Source: Microbacterium azadirachtae (lineage in GTDB: Bacteria; Actinomycetota; Actinomycetes; Actinomycetales; Microbacteriaceae). From it: DNA of 64,000 bases. The number at the start of each line of letters is the position of its first letter. The first letter of the stretch is position 1. The DNA is taken from NCBI RefSeq assembly GCF_000956505.1, contig NZ_JYIX01000034.1, positions 62,001-126,000 of the forward strand, in the 5' to 3' direction. The notes beneath the pieces were generated by a model. It searched no databases and was not told the origin of the DNA. It worked only from the letters and a program-made list of their open reading frames with translations. Below are positions 35,024-44,097 of the stretch, in pieces. Position numbers and translations under genes: made by a program.

Positions 35024-36147
35024 AGCTCGAAGGCGTGGAGATCCACACCATCCGGATGCCGCTGGTGTCGCCGTTCCGCACCTCGTTCGGCACCGAGACG
35101 GTGCGCGAGGCGGTGCTCGTGCGAGCGGTCGGCGCCGACGGCGAGGGCTGGGGCGAGTGCGGCGCGAGTGCCCTGCCTCTCTACAGCTCGGAGTACACAC
35201 CGGCCGCGGCCGCGCTGCTCGCCGATGTGCTCGTGCCGGCGCTCGGAGGCCGCGGCGACTTGGATCCCCACCGGGTCGCCGGGATCCTCTCGCCGTTCAA
35301 GGGACACCGCCAGGCGAAGGCCGCCCTCGAGACAGCGATCCTGGACGCGGACCTCCGCGCACGCGACGTGCCGCTGTCCTACCACCTGGGGGCGGTGAAG
35401 GACCGGGTCGCGTGCGGCGTCTCGGTGGGCATCACCCCGACCATCCCCGCGCTCCTCGACGCTGTCGACGGATATCTCGCCGACGGATACGTCCGGATCA
35501 AGCTGAAGATCGAGCACGGATGGGATCTGGAGCCCGTGCGCGCCGTGCGTGAGCGCTTCGGAGACATCCTGCTCCAGGTCGACGCGAATGCGGCCTACGG
35601 CCGAGCCGACATCGAGCACCTTGCGAAGCTGGACGCGTTCGACCTTTCCCTGCTCGAGCAGCCCCTCTCCGCCGACGACCTCGGCGGGCATGCGATGCTC
35701 GCCCGGCGGATCAGCACGCCGATCTGCCTGGACGAGTCGATCCTGTCCGCCGCGCACGCCGCGCACGCGATCGAGCTCGGCGCCTGCCGCATCGTGAACA
35801 TCAAACCGGGTCGCGTCGGCGGTTACCTCGAGTCCCGCCGGATCCACGACCTCTGCGTCGCGCACGGCGTGCCTGTGTGGTGCGGAGGAATGCTCGAGAC
35901 GGGCATCGGCCGCGCCGCCAACCTCGCCTTGGCCGCCCTTCCCGGCTTCACCCTGCCCGGCGACACCTCGGCCTCCGAGCGTTACTACGAGACGGATATG
36001 ACGCCGCCGTTCCGCCTCGAGGACGGGCACATGACCGTGCCGACGGGCGCCGGCATCGGCGTGACGCCGGATGCGGCCGTGCTCGATGAGGTGACCGTCT
36101 CCCGCGCCTGGATCCCGCTCGCGGGGGCCGTCTCCGGCGCGTGCTAG
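35020..36147 (+). CDS. N-succinylamino-acid racemase (OSBS family)
   Basis: 375 aa enolase-superfamily enzyme. The catalytic KxK is K161-x-K163 (RIKLKIEHG); metal ligands are D188, E213 and D238 (VDANAAY, LLEQP, CLDES); the second acid-base lysine is K262 (NIKPGRVGG). The length and motifs fit the Firmicutes-type OSBS/NSAR subgroup rather than proteobacterial MenC. No other menaquinone genes are present, whereas the succinyltransferase and hydrolase partners are, so racemisation of N-succinyl amino acids is the likely job. The start overlaps the previous stop (ATGA). Confidence 0.85.
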   Translation: MKLEGVEIHTIRMPLVSPFRTSFGTETVREAVLVRAVGADGEGWGECGASALPLYSSEYTPAAAALLADVLVPALGGRGDLDPHRVAGILSPFKGHRQAKAALETAILDADLRARDVPLSYHLGAVKDRVACGVSVGITPTIPALLDAVDGYLADGYVRIKLKIEHGWDLEPVRAVRERFGDILLQVDANAAYGRADIEHLAKLDAFDLSLLEQPLSADDLGGHAMLARRISTPICLDESILSAAHAAHAIELGACRIVNIKPGRVGGYLESRRIHDLCVAHGVPVWCGGMLETGIGRAANLALAALPGFTLPGDTSASERYYETDMTPPFRLEDGHMTVPTGAGIGVTPDAAVLDEVTVSRAWIPLAGAVSGAC

Positions 36148-36157
36148 CGTCGCGAAG

Positions 36158-37777
36158 GTGCCCCCGATGAACCATCGTCCGCAGGTCACGCTGGTGCGCG
36201 TGCTCGAGGCGCTGGACACCACCCTGCTCACCGTCGTGTGCGGCACGGTCGTCCGGGAGCGCACGGTCGAGGCGATCGTGATCCACGACCCCCGCGACGA
36301 GCCGGACGCCCCGCGCAACTCGCTCGTGATGGGGGTCGGCGTCGAGGATCCGGCGCTCGTGCGACGCCTGCTCCCCCTGCTCGCGCAGGCCGGCGTCACC
36401 GCGCTCGTCGTGCGCGCGCCCTTCGCCGCCGACGACGTCCTGCGCGCCGAAGCCGAAGCCACGGGCGTCGTGGTGCTCGCGCTGAACCCGAGCACCACCT
36501 GGGCGCACCTGGCCGGCATGCTCCGCTCGCTCATGACGCCGGGGGACCCGGACGAGGCGCGGCCGGTCACGTTCGGTGGAATCCTCGCAGGCGACCTGTT
36601 CGCCGTGGCGGACGCGATCGCGGCGCTCCTGGAGTCGCCGGTCACGATCGAGGACCGCAACGCGCAGCTGCTGGCCTTCTCGAACGGCCCCGAGCAGCAG
36701 CGCGCTCCCGGCATCCGCGCGCGGCCGCTGCCGTCTCAGGATGCGCGTGCGCTGGAGGAGAGCGGAACGCTCGCGCAGATCGCCCGGAGCGAGTGGCCCG
36801 TCGAGGTCGCCATGGGAGCCGACGGCGACGAGGTGCGCACCGCGATCGCCGTGCGCGCGGGGGACGAGGTGCTCGGCACGATCTGGACCGCGGGTTCGCT
36901 CACCGCCGAGCGGAGCGCATCCCTGCACGACGCCGCGAAGCTCGTGGCCATGCACATGGTCTGGCAGCGCACGGACGCCGACGTCGAGCGCCGACTGCGT
37001 GCGGACCTGCTGCGCACCGCGCTCGGAGGCGGCCCCTCGGCGGGAGAGGCCGTGCACCGCCTCGGCCTCCGCGAGGAGACCGGTGTCGTGCTCGCGCTCA
37101 CGCTGCACGACCCCGCCGCCGAACAGCTGTCGCACGCGCACCTCGCCGCGGAACGCAAGCGCGTGGCCGACGCGTTCGCCGTGCATCTGTCTTTCGCGCA
37201 CCCGCGCTCCGTCTCGGGCCTCGTCGGCGATGTCGCCTACGGAGTGCTGCCGCTCGCGTCCGCAGCCGACGCCGACGATGAGGGCGACAGCGCCGTGCGC
37301 GTCGCGACGGAGTTCCTGGCCAGGATGCGCTCGGCGCTGCGGCCGCTCATCGGCGTCGGGGTCGTGGTGGCGGAGACTGCGCTCCTCCCCCGGTCCCGGG
37401 CGAGCGCGGACCGCGCGCTGCGGGTGCTGCGCGCCGGGATCGTGGACCGGCAGGTCGCCCGCCTCGACGAGGTGCATGCCGAGGCCCTGCTGCTCGAGCT
37501 CACCGGCCCCGCGCGGGACATCCCGTCCGGACCGCTCGCGCGCCTGCTCGCCTACGACGAGACGCACGGCAGCAGCCTCACCGAGACGTTCGAGGCCTGG
37601 CTCGACGCATTCGGCGACGTCGGCGTCGCCGCCGCCGCGAAGTTCGTGCACCCCAATACGTTCCGCTACCGGCTGCGCCGCGTGGCCGAGGTCGGCCGCA
37701 TCGACCTCGACGATCCGAATGCCCGCTTCGGCGCGATGATGCAGCTGCGGCTGCGCGCCATCAATCCCGAGCGCTGA
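36158..37777 (+). CDS. PucR family transcriptional regulator
   Basis: 539 aa. The N-terminal purine-catabolism-like domain is about 1-130, a central GGDEF-like region spans about 290-410, and a C-terminal HTH_30 includes VHPNTFRYRLRRVAEVGRIDL. PucR-type proteins activate amino-acid, purine or proline catabolic genes. A GTG at 36158, 7 bases after TAGCGT (36145-36150), is the preferred leaderless start; an ATG at 36167 is an alternative. It lies between the D-amino-acid operon and the peptide-degradation operon, so it is the best candidate regulator of both. The end overlaps the oligopeptidase gene by 17 bp, convergently. Confidence 0.88.
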   Translation: MPPMNHRPQVTLVRVLEALDTTLLTVVCGTVVRERTVEAIVIHDPRDEPDAPRNSLVMGVGVEDPALVRRLLPLLAQAGVTALVVRAPFAADDVLRAEAEATGVVVLALNPSTTWAHLAGMLRSLMTPGDPDEARPVTFGGILAGDLFAVADAIAALLESPVTIEDRNAQLLAFSNGPEQQRAPGIRARPLPSQDARALEESGTLAQIARSEWPVEVAMGADGDEVRTAIAVRAGDEVLGTIWTAGSLTAERSASLHDAAKLVAMHMVWQRTDADVERRLRADLLRTALGGGPSAGEAVHRLGLREETGVVLALTLHDPAAEQLSHAHLAAERKRVADAFAVHLSFAHPRSVSGLVGDVAYGVLPLASAADADDEGDSAVRVATEFLARMRSALRPLIGVGVVVAETALLPRSRASADRALRVLRAGIVDRQVARLDEVHAEALLLELTGPARDIPSGPLARLLAYDETHGSSLTETFEAWLDAFGDVGVAAAAKFVHPNTFRYRLRRVAEVGRIDLDDPNARFGAMMQLRLRAINPER

Positions 37778-39839
37778 ACTCCGCCGCCGGATCCGCGACC
37801 ACGGGGTCCGGCAGGCCCAGCGATCCCAGGAGACACGCCAGCCAGGCCGCGTCCTGCGCGACGATCACGTCGTGCCCGGTTCCGGATCCGTGTCCCGCGT
37901 TCTCGTACACGTGCAGCAGGATCGGCGCTTCCCCGCGCTGGGCCGCCTGCATCCGCGCGACGAACTTGCGCGCCTGCCACGGCGGGCAACGGGGGTCGTT
38001 CGCCCCCGCCTCGACGTAGAGCAACGGATACTCCGCCGGGCGCACCCGCTCGTAGGGCGAGAGCGAGATCATGCGGGCGACGTCGACCGGATCCTCTGGA
38101 TCACCCCAGGCCTTGCGGATCACGAACTCCAGATAGGGATTGCGGAAGCCGCCGACGAGGTCGAGCAGCGGGGCGCGCGGCAGCACCGCGGCCCACAGCT
38201 CAGGGCGCGCGGTGATCGCATTGCCGCACATCAGGCCGCCGTCGGAGCCTCCCGTGAGGGCGAGCCGGCCCGGGGCCGCGACGCCCTCGGCGAGCACGTG
38301 CTCGGCCACGGCGATCAGGTCTCCGTCGCGGGTGCCGCGATGCTCCCGATCCGCGGCGCGGAACCATGCGCTGCCGAACTCTCCGCCTCCGCGCAGGTAC
38401 GCCTGCACGACGGTGCCGCCCGAGGCGAGGAACGCCGCCAGATCCGGCTGGTACTGCGGAAGAGTGGGGATGCCCGCGGCGCCGTAGGCGGTGATCAGGG
38501 CGGGGGCCTGGCCCGCGGAGCCGTGCGGACGGACGACGTGGTAGGGGATCGGGGTGCCGTCCTCGGCGATCGCCTCGCGCATCTCCGCGGTCGCGTCGAT
38601 CGCGATCTCCGGCTCCTGCAGGATCTCGAGCGCGCCGCCGGGGCGATGCCGGTAGACGCCCCACGACGTGGTGAGCGTCGAGAAGGCGAAGAGGAAGGAT
38701 CCGTCCCGGCTTTCGGCGGAGAGCCCGGTGAGTGGGAAGAACGGGGCGGCGAGCGCGCCCTCCCCTGGCAGAGGAACCACGCCCCGTGGGGCTCCGTCCG
38801 CGTCCAGGATCCGCACCCGCGCGGCGGTGCGGTGGAACTCGCTGAGGTAGAGCGCGTCACCGACCGGGAGTACCGCGCGCAGCACCGTGTCGCTCTCCGC
38901 CACGAGCTCGGTCCAGCAGGACGGATCCGCCGGATCCGCGGCATCCAAGGGGATCGCGACGAGCCGGCGCCGCGGCGCGTCCAGATCGGTGACGGCGACG
39001 TACCTGTCGCCCACGATGTGCCCTACGACGGTCTCCGGCCCTGACGCGAGGAACGGCCGCCAGCCGGCGCCGGGATCGGTGAGATCTCGCACGGCGACCG
39101 GGAACGGCGTGCCTACGCGGTGTGCCGCGACCGCCCAGCGTCCATCTGCGGAGAACTGGATCCTGGTGTACTCGCGGGAGCCTTCCGGGACCGGGACGTC
39201 CTCGATCGCGGAGGGCCCGTGATCGCCGAGGCTGCGCCGGTAGACGACCTGGCGGAAGTCGTGGGCGGTGCCGCCGAGGCCGAGGAACGCGAAGCCCGTG
39301 CTGTCGGGGAACCATGAGATCCCGCCGCCCCAGGAGCTGTGCAGCAGCTCCGGTGGTGCGTCGTCGCGGCGAGTGCCGGTCCGTACGTCGACGAGCTCCA
39401 CCCTGTTGTGCTCACTGCCGTCCGTGCACACGCCGAGAGCGAGCACCGTGCCATCCGGCGAGGGGGCGAACCAGCTGAGCACCGCGGTGCGTCCCGGCCC
39501 GTCGAAGCGGGCGAGATCCACGAGGCTCCGCCCGGGGCCGTAGGGCTCGTCCGCGACCTGCAGCTTCCGCCCCTCGACCCGGAACCAGTGCGCGCCGCCG
39601 CTGCGGGGCAGCTCCGGCCAGGCGCCCGCGTGGCTGCGCTCGACCACGGCGCGCACGGCGTCGCGGTCGCGTCCCGCCCAGATGGTCTCCTCGGCATACG
39701 TGGCCTGCGCCCGCTGCCAGTCGGCGACCTCGCCCGGCACCGCGGCGTCGTCCTCGAGCCAGCGGTAGGGATCCGGCACCGCGATGCCGGCGACGATCTC
39801 GACCGTGTCCTGCGTGCGGGTGTCCGGTGCGGCGCTCAT
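37761..39839 (-). CDS. prolyl oligopeptidase family serine peptidase (S9)
   Basis: 692 aa, the usual S9A size. The N-terminal DPYRWLEDD leads into a seven-bladed beta-propeller. The C-terminal alpha/beta hydrolase has nucleophile S532 in LTGGSDGGL, D615 in AGANDPRC and H650 in NAGHGSG. There is no signal peptide, so it acts on short peptides in the cytoplasm, as expected beside an oligopeptide importer. Its start overlaps the previous gene (ATGA), so it is the last gene of the leftward peptide operon. Confidence 0.93.
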   Translation of the reverse strand: MSAAPDTRTQDTVEIVAGIAVPDPYRWLEDDAAVPGEVADWQRAQATYAEETIWAGRDRDAVRAVVERSHAGAWPELPRSGGAHWFRVEGRKLQVADEPYGPGRSLVDLARFDGPGRTAVLSWFAPSPDGTVLALGVCTDGSEHNRVELVDVRTGTRRDDAPPELLHSSWGGGISWFPDSTGFAFLGLGGTAHDFRQVVYRRSLGDHGPSAIEDVPVPEGSREYTRIQFSADGRWAVAAHRVGTPFPVAVRDLTDPGAGWRPFLASGPETVVGHIVGDRYVAVTDLDAPRRRLVAIPLDAADPADPSCWTELVAESDTVLRAVLPVGDALYLSEFHRTAARVRILDADGAPRGVVPLPGEGALAAPFFPLTGLSAESRDGSFLFAFSTLTTSWGVYRHRPGGALEILQEPEIAIDATAEMREAIAEDGTPIPYHVVRPHGSAGQAPALITAYGAAGIPTLPQYQPDLAAFLASGGTVVQAYLRGGGEFGSAWFRAADREHRGTRDGDLIAVAEHVLAEGVAAPGRLALTGGSDGGLMCGNAITARPELWAAVLPRAPLLDLVGGFRNPYLEFVIRKAWGDPEDPVDVARMISLSPYERVRPAEYPLLYVEAGANDPRCPPWQARKFVARMQAAQRGEAPILLHVYENAGHGSGTGHDVIVAQDAAWLACLLGSLGLPDPVVADPAAEFSARD

Positions 39840-41089
39840 CCGAGATCCTTTTGTGAGACGGTGGCGACCGTGGTCTCGGAACGGTGCGGCACGGCGTCGA
39901 GCTCAGGGACGCCCGGCCCGAACTCCGCCCGCAGCCGGTCGAGATGGCCCGGCACGAGCGAGGCCCTGTGCCGATGGGCGACCGCGTCGAATGCGACGGT
40001 CACGTCGGCGAGGGGATCCATCCCTCCGCCCGCGTGCGTGCCCGCGACGTCGTCCCACAGCCCCGAGGGCGCCGCACGAAGGTCGACGAGCACGTCGCCG
40101 AGCCGGTCCAGGGCGTGTTCGAGCGAGTCCGGGGCGGGCTCGCGCTCCGAGAGCGTCGTCTCCCAGTCGAAGGGCCGCGACGAGCGCTCCGCGAACGACA
40201 CGACGGGGCCGTGGCCGTAGGTCATGCCGATCACGCGCAGCGCGTCGCCGAATCCGTCGTGCAGCAACGTGCCCATGGCGGGGCGGCCGTGCAGCGGCTC
40301 GCGGCGCACGTGGGCGTTGTGCGCGAAGACCAGGATCCGCTCCTCGCGCTCCGCGATCCACGCGACGGTGTCGGCCATGAGCTGCTCGCGCGGATAGGCG
40401 CCGGGCGCGCCGTCCCAGGCGAGCTCCGCGAGGAACGCGCGGAGGGTCGCCGCGCTGCGCCGCGCGACGTCGTCGCCCTCGCGGTCGACACGTGCACACA
40501 GGTCGGCGATGCCATCGCGGAGGGTCGCCCGCGCCGCGTCGTCCAGGCCGTCCCAGGCGATCGCCGCCTCGGTGCGCCCGCCGAGGTCGGTGATGCGCCG
40601 CAACTCCTCGTCGCCGTCGTGAGCGGGAATGCGCTCAAGGCACACCCGCACTGCGACGCCCGGCGAGGTCGACGATCCCGGCAGGTCCATGCCCCAGAAG
40701 TGCAGCGGTACACGCCCAGGACTGCGGCGGCGGAGGTTCTCGGCGCGCATCCACGCGAGCTGGCTCCGGACGGCCTCGGATGCGCCGAAGCCGTAGGTGA
40801 TCCCCGTCCGGGCGACGTCCTCGACCTCGCCCGGACCGCCCTGGACCCACGCGTCGACGGCCAGCCCCTCCGCGAAACCCGACTCGCGCACGAAGGCCGT
40901 GAAGCCGAGCTCGGTCGCGAGCGTGCGGAACAACCCGTCGCCGAGCCGGGCGAAATCATCGATCCCGTGCGCGCCCTCGCCGACCAGCACGATGCGCGCG
41001 TCGCCGACGAGGGCCCGCACCGACTCCGGATCCCAGGGCTCGCCAGGGGCCGCCAACGGGCGGAGGTACGTCAGGGGGGTTTCACGCAT
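39836..41089 (-). CDS. erythromycin esterase family hydrolase
   Basis: 417 aa. Family features are LVGEGAHGIDDFARLGDGLFRTL near the N-terminus (conserved E and H), VRESGFAEG, FWGMDLPGS and RILVFAHNAHVRRE. EreA/EreB members hydrolyse macrolide lactones, but most family members have unknown substrates. Its place in a peptide-import operon argues against macrolide resistance as its primary role. The ATG at 41089 with GAGAGG upstream is chosen over an in-frame GTG at 41107. Confidence 0.85.
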   Translation of the reverse strand: MRETPLTYLRPLAAPGEPWDPESVRALVGDARIVLVGEGAHGIDDFARLGDGLFRTLATELGFTAFVRESGFAEGLAVDAWVQGGPGEVEDVARTGITYGFGASEAVRSQLAWMRAENLRRRSPGRVPLHFWGMDLPGSSTSPGVAVRVCLERIPAHDGDEELRRITDLGGRTEAAIAWDGLDDAARATLRDGIADLCARVDREGDDVARRSAATLRAFLAELAWDGAPGAYPREQLMADTVAWIAEREERILVFAHNAHVRREPLHGRPAMGTLLHDGFGDALRVIGMTYGHGPVVSFAERSSRPFDWETTLSEREPAPDSLEHALDRLGDVLVDLRAAPSGLWDDVAGTHAGGGMDPLADVTVAFDAVAHRHRASLVPGHLDRLRAEFGPGVPELDAVPHRSETTVATVSQKDLG

Positions 41090-41152
41090 CGGGGATGATC
41101 CTCTCACCGCGACGGGACCGGCCTGATCCGACCGGCCCCGTCCACGGATCCG

Positions 41153-43006
41153 CTATTTCTGCTTCTCGGTGAAGTACCACTGCTCCGGGGAGTAGATGAA
41201 CTTCAGCAGTCCCTCGAACGTGTCCGGCGGGCCCGAGAGAGCGCTCTTCCACACGATGAGGTTGTCGGGGGTGGGCAGGAACAGCACGGGCAGATCCTTC
41301 GACAGGAGCGTCGTCTCCGCGCTCAGCGCCTTCGGATCGGATCCGAACACGCTCGCCTCGATCGCCTTGTCCGCCGCGGTGTCGCTGTAGCTGCCGAGGT
41401 TGAAGCTGCCGTCCGTGTTGAAGGCGCCGTTCGCGGTGGGATACGAGGTCATGACCAGGGGGCCCGTGTCCTGCATGGCCCACTCGTTCGTGTTCGCCGG
41501 TGCTCCGGGGTTCGTGTAGTTCTCGTACATGTAGTTGAGCGACTTCGAGACGACCTTCACGTCGATCCCGATCTTCTTCGCCTCCGAGGAGAACGCGAGG
41601 TCGCGCGCTCCGACGTAGCTCGGCGAGCTCGCCGAGGCGAGCGTGAACGAGATCTTCTGTCCCTGCGCGATCCCCTCGCCGCACTGATCGGATCCCGATC
41701 CCGGCTTCTCGCACGTCGTGCCTGCCTTGTCGACCTTCCAGCCGTGCGCGGTCAGCAGCTTCTCCGCCGCCTTCGGATCGAACGGGTACGGCGCCTTGTC
41801 GCCGAAGTCGGGCGGGAATGCCGAGCCGAGACCGACGGTGGCGTAGTTCTCGCTCGCGGCGCCGTTGTAGACGCCGCGGCTCTTGATGTAGCCGGGCTGG
41901 TCGACGAGGTGCTGCAGGGCCTGGCGCATGTAGGGCTGAGCGATGATCTTGTCGAAGCCGCCGGTCGTGTTCGCGAAGTTGATCACGAGCGGATCCGACC
42001 GCGCGGGGGCCGGGGCCGCGTAGACGTTGTAGCCCTTCTTGCGCAGGTCCTCGATCTTGGCGGAGTAGCTCGAGTCGAGGCGACCGACCGTGATCGTGCC
42101 GGCCTGGTACTGGTTGTAGATCGCTGCGGCCGAGGTGAACGCCTTGAAGTCCACCTGCGTGAGCGTGTGCTTCCCCGGCCCGGCGTAGGCCTTGTTGGGC
42201 GCGAGCGAGAACGAGCCGGTCGTCGGCTCGAAGCTCTTGAGCGAGTACGGGCCGTTCACGACCTGCCACAGCGGGTTCGTGGCGAACGTGGCCTGGTCCG
42301 AGGACTGACCGGTGAGGAACGTGTAGATCGCGCTCGCGTTCGCGGGATCCGTGTAGTCCAGGACGGGTCCTCCCGTCGTCGCGATGCTCCAGTCCGCCGA
42401 GGGGATGACGACGAGCTGCTGCAGGAGCGACTCCAGGTAGGCGGGGTTGTACGCCTTCTCGAGCGTGAGCACGACGGTGTCGGATCCCTGCGCGGTCGCG
42501 GTCACCCCGTCCGGGAACTGCCCCGGCGTGTAGAACGCCCAGTTGGCCGCGCTCTGGGCGACGGCGGCTTTGAGGATGCCGAGCGAGAAGACCACGTCGC
42601 CGGCGGTGACCGGCTTGCCGTTGGACCAGCTGTTCTTCTTCATCGAGATCGTCACCGTGCGGTCGTCGTCGCTGTAGGACGGCGCCGTGGCGAGGCTCGT
42701 GTCCGCATTGCTCTTGCCATCGGCATCGGCCCGATACAGCGTCCGCCACATCAGGTCGTTGCCGATCACCGCGCCGTTCGCCTCCGCCGGCGGGTACGGG
42801 AAGATGTAGTTCGGCGCGAGACCGGGCGTCATCGCGATCGTGACGACGCCGCCGTCGACACTCTTGCCGCTCGCCGCCGGGATCGTGCGGTACTGGGAGG
42901 GGTCGACCTTCGCGGCGCCGGCCGTGCAGCCGGTCGTGATCAGCGCGGCCGCGACCGTGAGCGCGATCAGGAGGCTTCTTCGCCTCCGGGGAACCTGCGC
43001 GTTCAT
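41153..43006 (-). CDS. ABC peptide-binding lipoprotein
   Basis: 617 aa. An N-terminal signal with lipobox (ALITTGC, lipid-modified C27) precedes an SBP_bac_5 domain (ATAPSYSDDDRTVTISMKKN, then WSNGKPVTAGDVVFSLGI). It would capture oligopeptides outside the membrane for the permease pair and double ATPase upstream in the operon. The ATG follows AAGGAGC. It is somewhat longer than the usual 540-560 aa and has no cysteine beyond the lipobox and the CEKPGSGSDQCG pair. Confidence 0.94.
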   Translation of the reverse strand: MNAQVPRRRRSLLIALTVAAALITTGCTAGAAKVDPSQYRTIPAASGKSVDGGVVTIAMTPGLAPNYIFPYPPAEANGAVIGNDLMWRTLYRADADGKSNADTSLATAPSYSDDDRTVTISMKKNSWSNGKPVTAGDVVFSLGILKAAVAQSAANWAFYTPGQFPDGVTATAQGSDTVVLTLEKAYNPAYLESLLQQLVVIPSADWSIATTGGPVLDYTDPANASAIYTFLTGQSSDQATFATNPLWQVVNGPYSLKSFEPTTGSFSLAPNKAYAGPGKHTLTQVDFKAFTSAAAIYNQYQAGTITVGRLDSSYSAKIEDLRKKGYNVYAAPAPARSDPLVINFANTTGGFDKIIAQPYMRQALQHLVDQPGYIKSRGVYNGAASENYATVGLGSAFPPDFGDKAPYPFDPKAAEKLLTAHGWKVDKAGTTCEKPGSGSDQCGEGIAQGQKISFTLASASSPSYVGARDLAFSSEAKKIGIDVKVVSKSLNYMYENYTNPGAPANTNEWAMQDTGPLVMTSYPTANGAFNTDGSFNLGSYSDTAADKAIEASVFGSDPKALSAETTLLSKDLPVLFLPTPDNLIVWKSALSGPPDTFEGLLKFIYSPEQWYFTEKQK

Positions 43007-43137
43007 GCTGTGCTCCTTCTTCGGGTGGTCGGGATTCGTCGGGCGGGCCGTTTCGGGTGTTCGGGATCCGGGGCCCGCCGCGGGTCGGATCCGGTGCTTC
43101 GAGAGTGCAGGACGCCCGACGCGGCCCGTTCAGAGAT

Positions 43138-43169
43138 CCGGACAGTTTCCGCGCGGCGCTCCTGTCTGG
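43138..43169. promoter_or_regulatory. inverted repeat before the binding-protein gene
   Basis: CCGGACAG (43138-43145) and CTGTCTGG (43162-43169) pair at 7 of 8 positions in the 185-bp gap between the permease gene and the binding-protein gene. It may be an operator or an attenuating stem for separate control of the abundant binding protein. A CGGACAGTCGGAC sequence also occurs before the M20 gene near 32888. Confidence 0.3.
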
Positions 43170-43191
43170 TCGGACACACCCCCGCGCGGAG

Positions 43192-44097
43192 TCATCGGCG
43201 CCGGTCGAGCACGTCGCGCAGGGCGTCGCCGAGCAGATTCAGCCCGAGCACGACGAGCACGATGCACAGGCCGGCGGGGTAGATGAGCCACCAGTTCCCC
43301 GCGGTGATGTATACGACGCCGCTCGAGAGTTGGCTGCCCCAGTCGGTGACCGGATAGCTCAGCCCGAAGCCGAGGAATCCGAGCGCCGCGATCACGAGGA
43401 TCGCATCGGCCACCTGGAACGTGAGGTTCACGATGATCACGCCGAACGTGTTCGGGATGAGGTGCGTGAAGATGATCCTGCGATCCCTCGCGCCCATGAG
43501 GCGCGCGGCCTGCACGAACTCGCGCACCCTCAATGACAGCACTTCGCCGCGGATGAGCCTCGCAGACACGAGCCAGGAGAAGCCTCCGATGACCAGGCTC
43601 AGCGTGAGGGGCGTCGCCGTGAAGCGCGCCGCGATGATGAGCACGAAGAACAGGAAGGGGATCGCGAGCAGGACATCCACGAACCGCATCATGATCCCGT
43701 CGACGACGCCGCCTGCGAGACCCGCCACCGCGCCGTAGACCGTGCCGAGAGTCGTCGCGAAGACCGCGGCGAGCAGACCGATCTCGAGTGACACCTGCCC
43801 GCCCAGCATGAGCCGGCCGAGCACGTCGAAACCGTTCGGATCGGTGCCGAGCGGGTAGCCCTCGCCGGGCGGCAGGAGCGCGTCGAGCAGGTTCACGTCG
43901 GTCTGGTTCGTCGGATACAGCAGAGGCCCCGCGAAGCTGAACAGGACGAGCAGCACGAGCATCGACGCTCCCGCCACGGCCATCGGGCTGCGCCGCAGCG
44001 CGCGCAGGACGGCGCCGGCGGCGAGGGGGCGCGCCGCCGTCGCGGTCTGGACGATGACGTCGGTCTTCTCCGACATCTCCGGGTGTGCGGTGGTCAT
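43192..44097 (-). CDS. oligopeptide ABC permease, OppC/DppC type
   Basis: 301 aa, about six helices. An OppC_N segment (RRSPMAVAGASMLVLLVLFSF) comes first, and the permease domain has the EAA-loop VREFVQAARLMGARDRRIIFTHLIPNT (partial). The PLGTDPNGFDVLGRLMLG block before the second helix is the DppC hallmark. It pairs with the adjacent OppB-like permease; starts and stops overlap by ATGA. Confidence 0.94.
   Translation of the reverse strand: MTTAHPEMSEKTDVIVQTATAARPLAAGAVLRALRRSPMAVAGASMLVLLVLFSFAGPLLYPTNQTDVNLLDALLPPGEGYPLGTDPNGFDVLGRLMLGGQVSLEIGLLAAVFATTLGTVYGAVAGLAGGVVDGIMMRFVDVLLAIPFLFFVLIIAARFTATPLTLSLVIGGFSWLVSARLIRGEVLSLRVREFVQAARLMGARDRRIIFTHLIPNTFGVIIVNLTFQVADAILVIAALGFLGFGLSYPVTDWGSQLSSGVVYITAGNWWLIYPAGLCIVLVVLGLNLLGDALRDVLDRRR

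Noticed and set aside
35020..36147. menaquinone gene menC
   Set aside because: The fold is right, but no other men genes occur nearby and the succinyltransferase/hydrolase partners indicate N-succinylamino-acid racemase.
39836..41089. macrolide resistance gene
   Set aside because: Family membership alone does not support resistance, and the coupled peptide operon points to a metabolic role.
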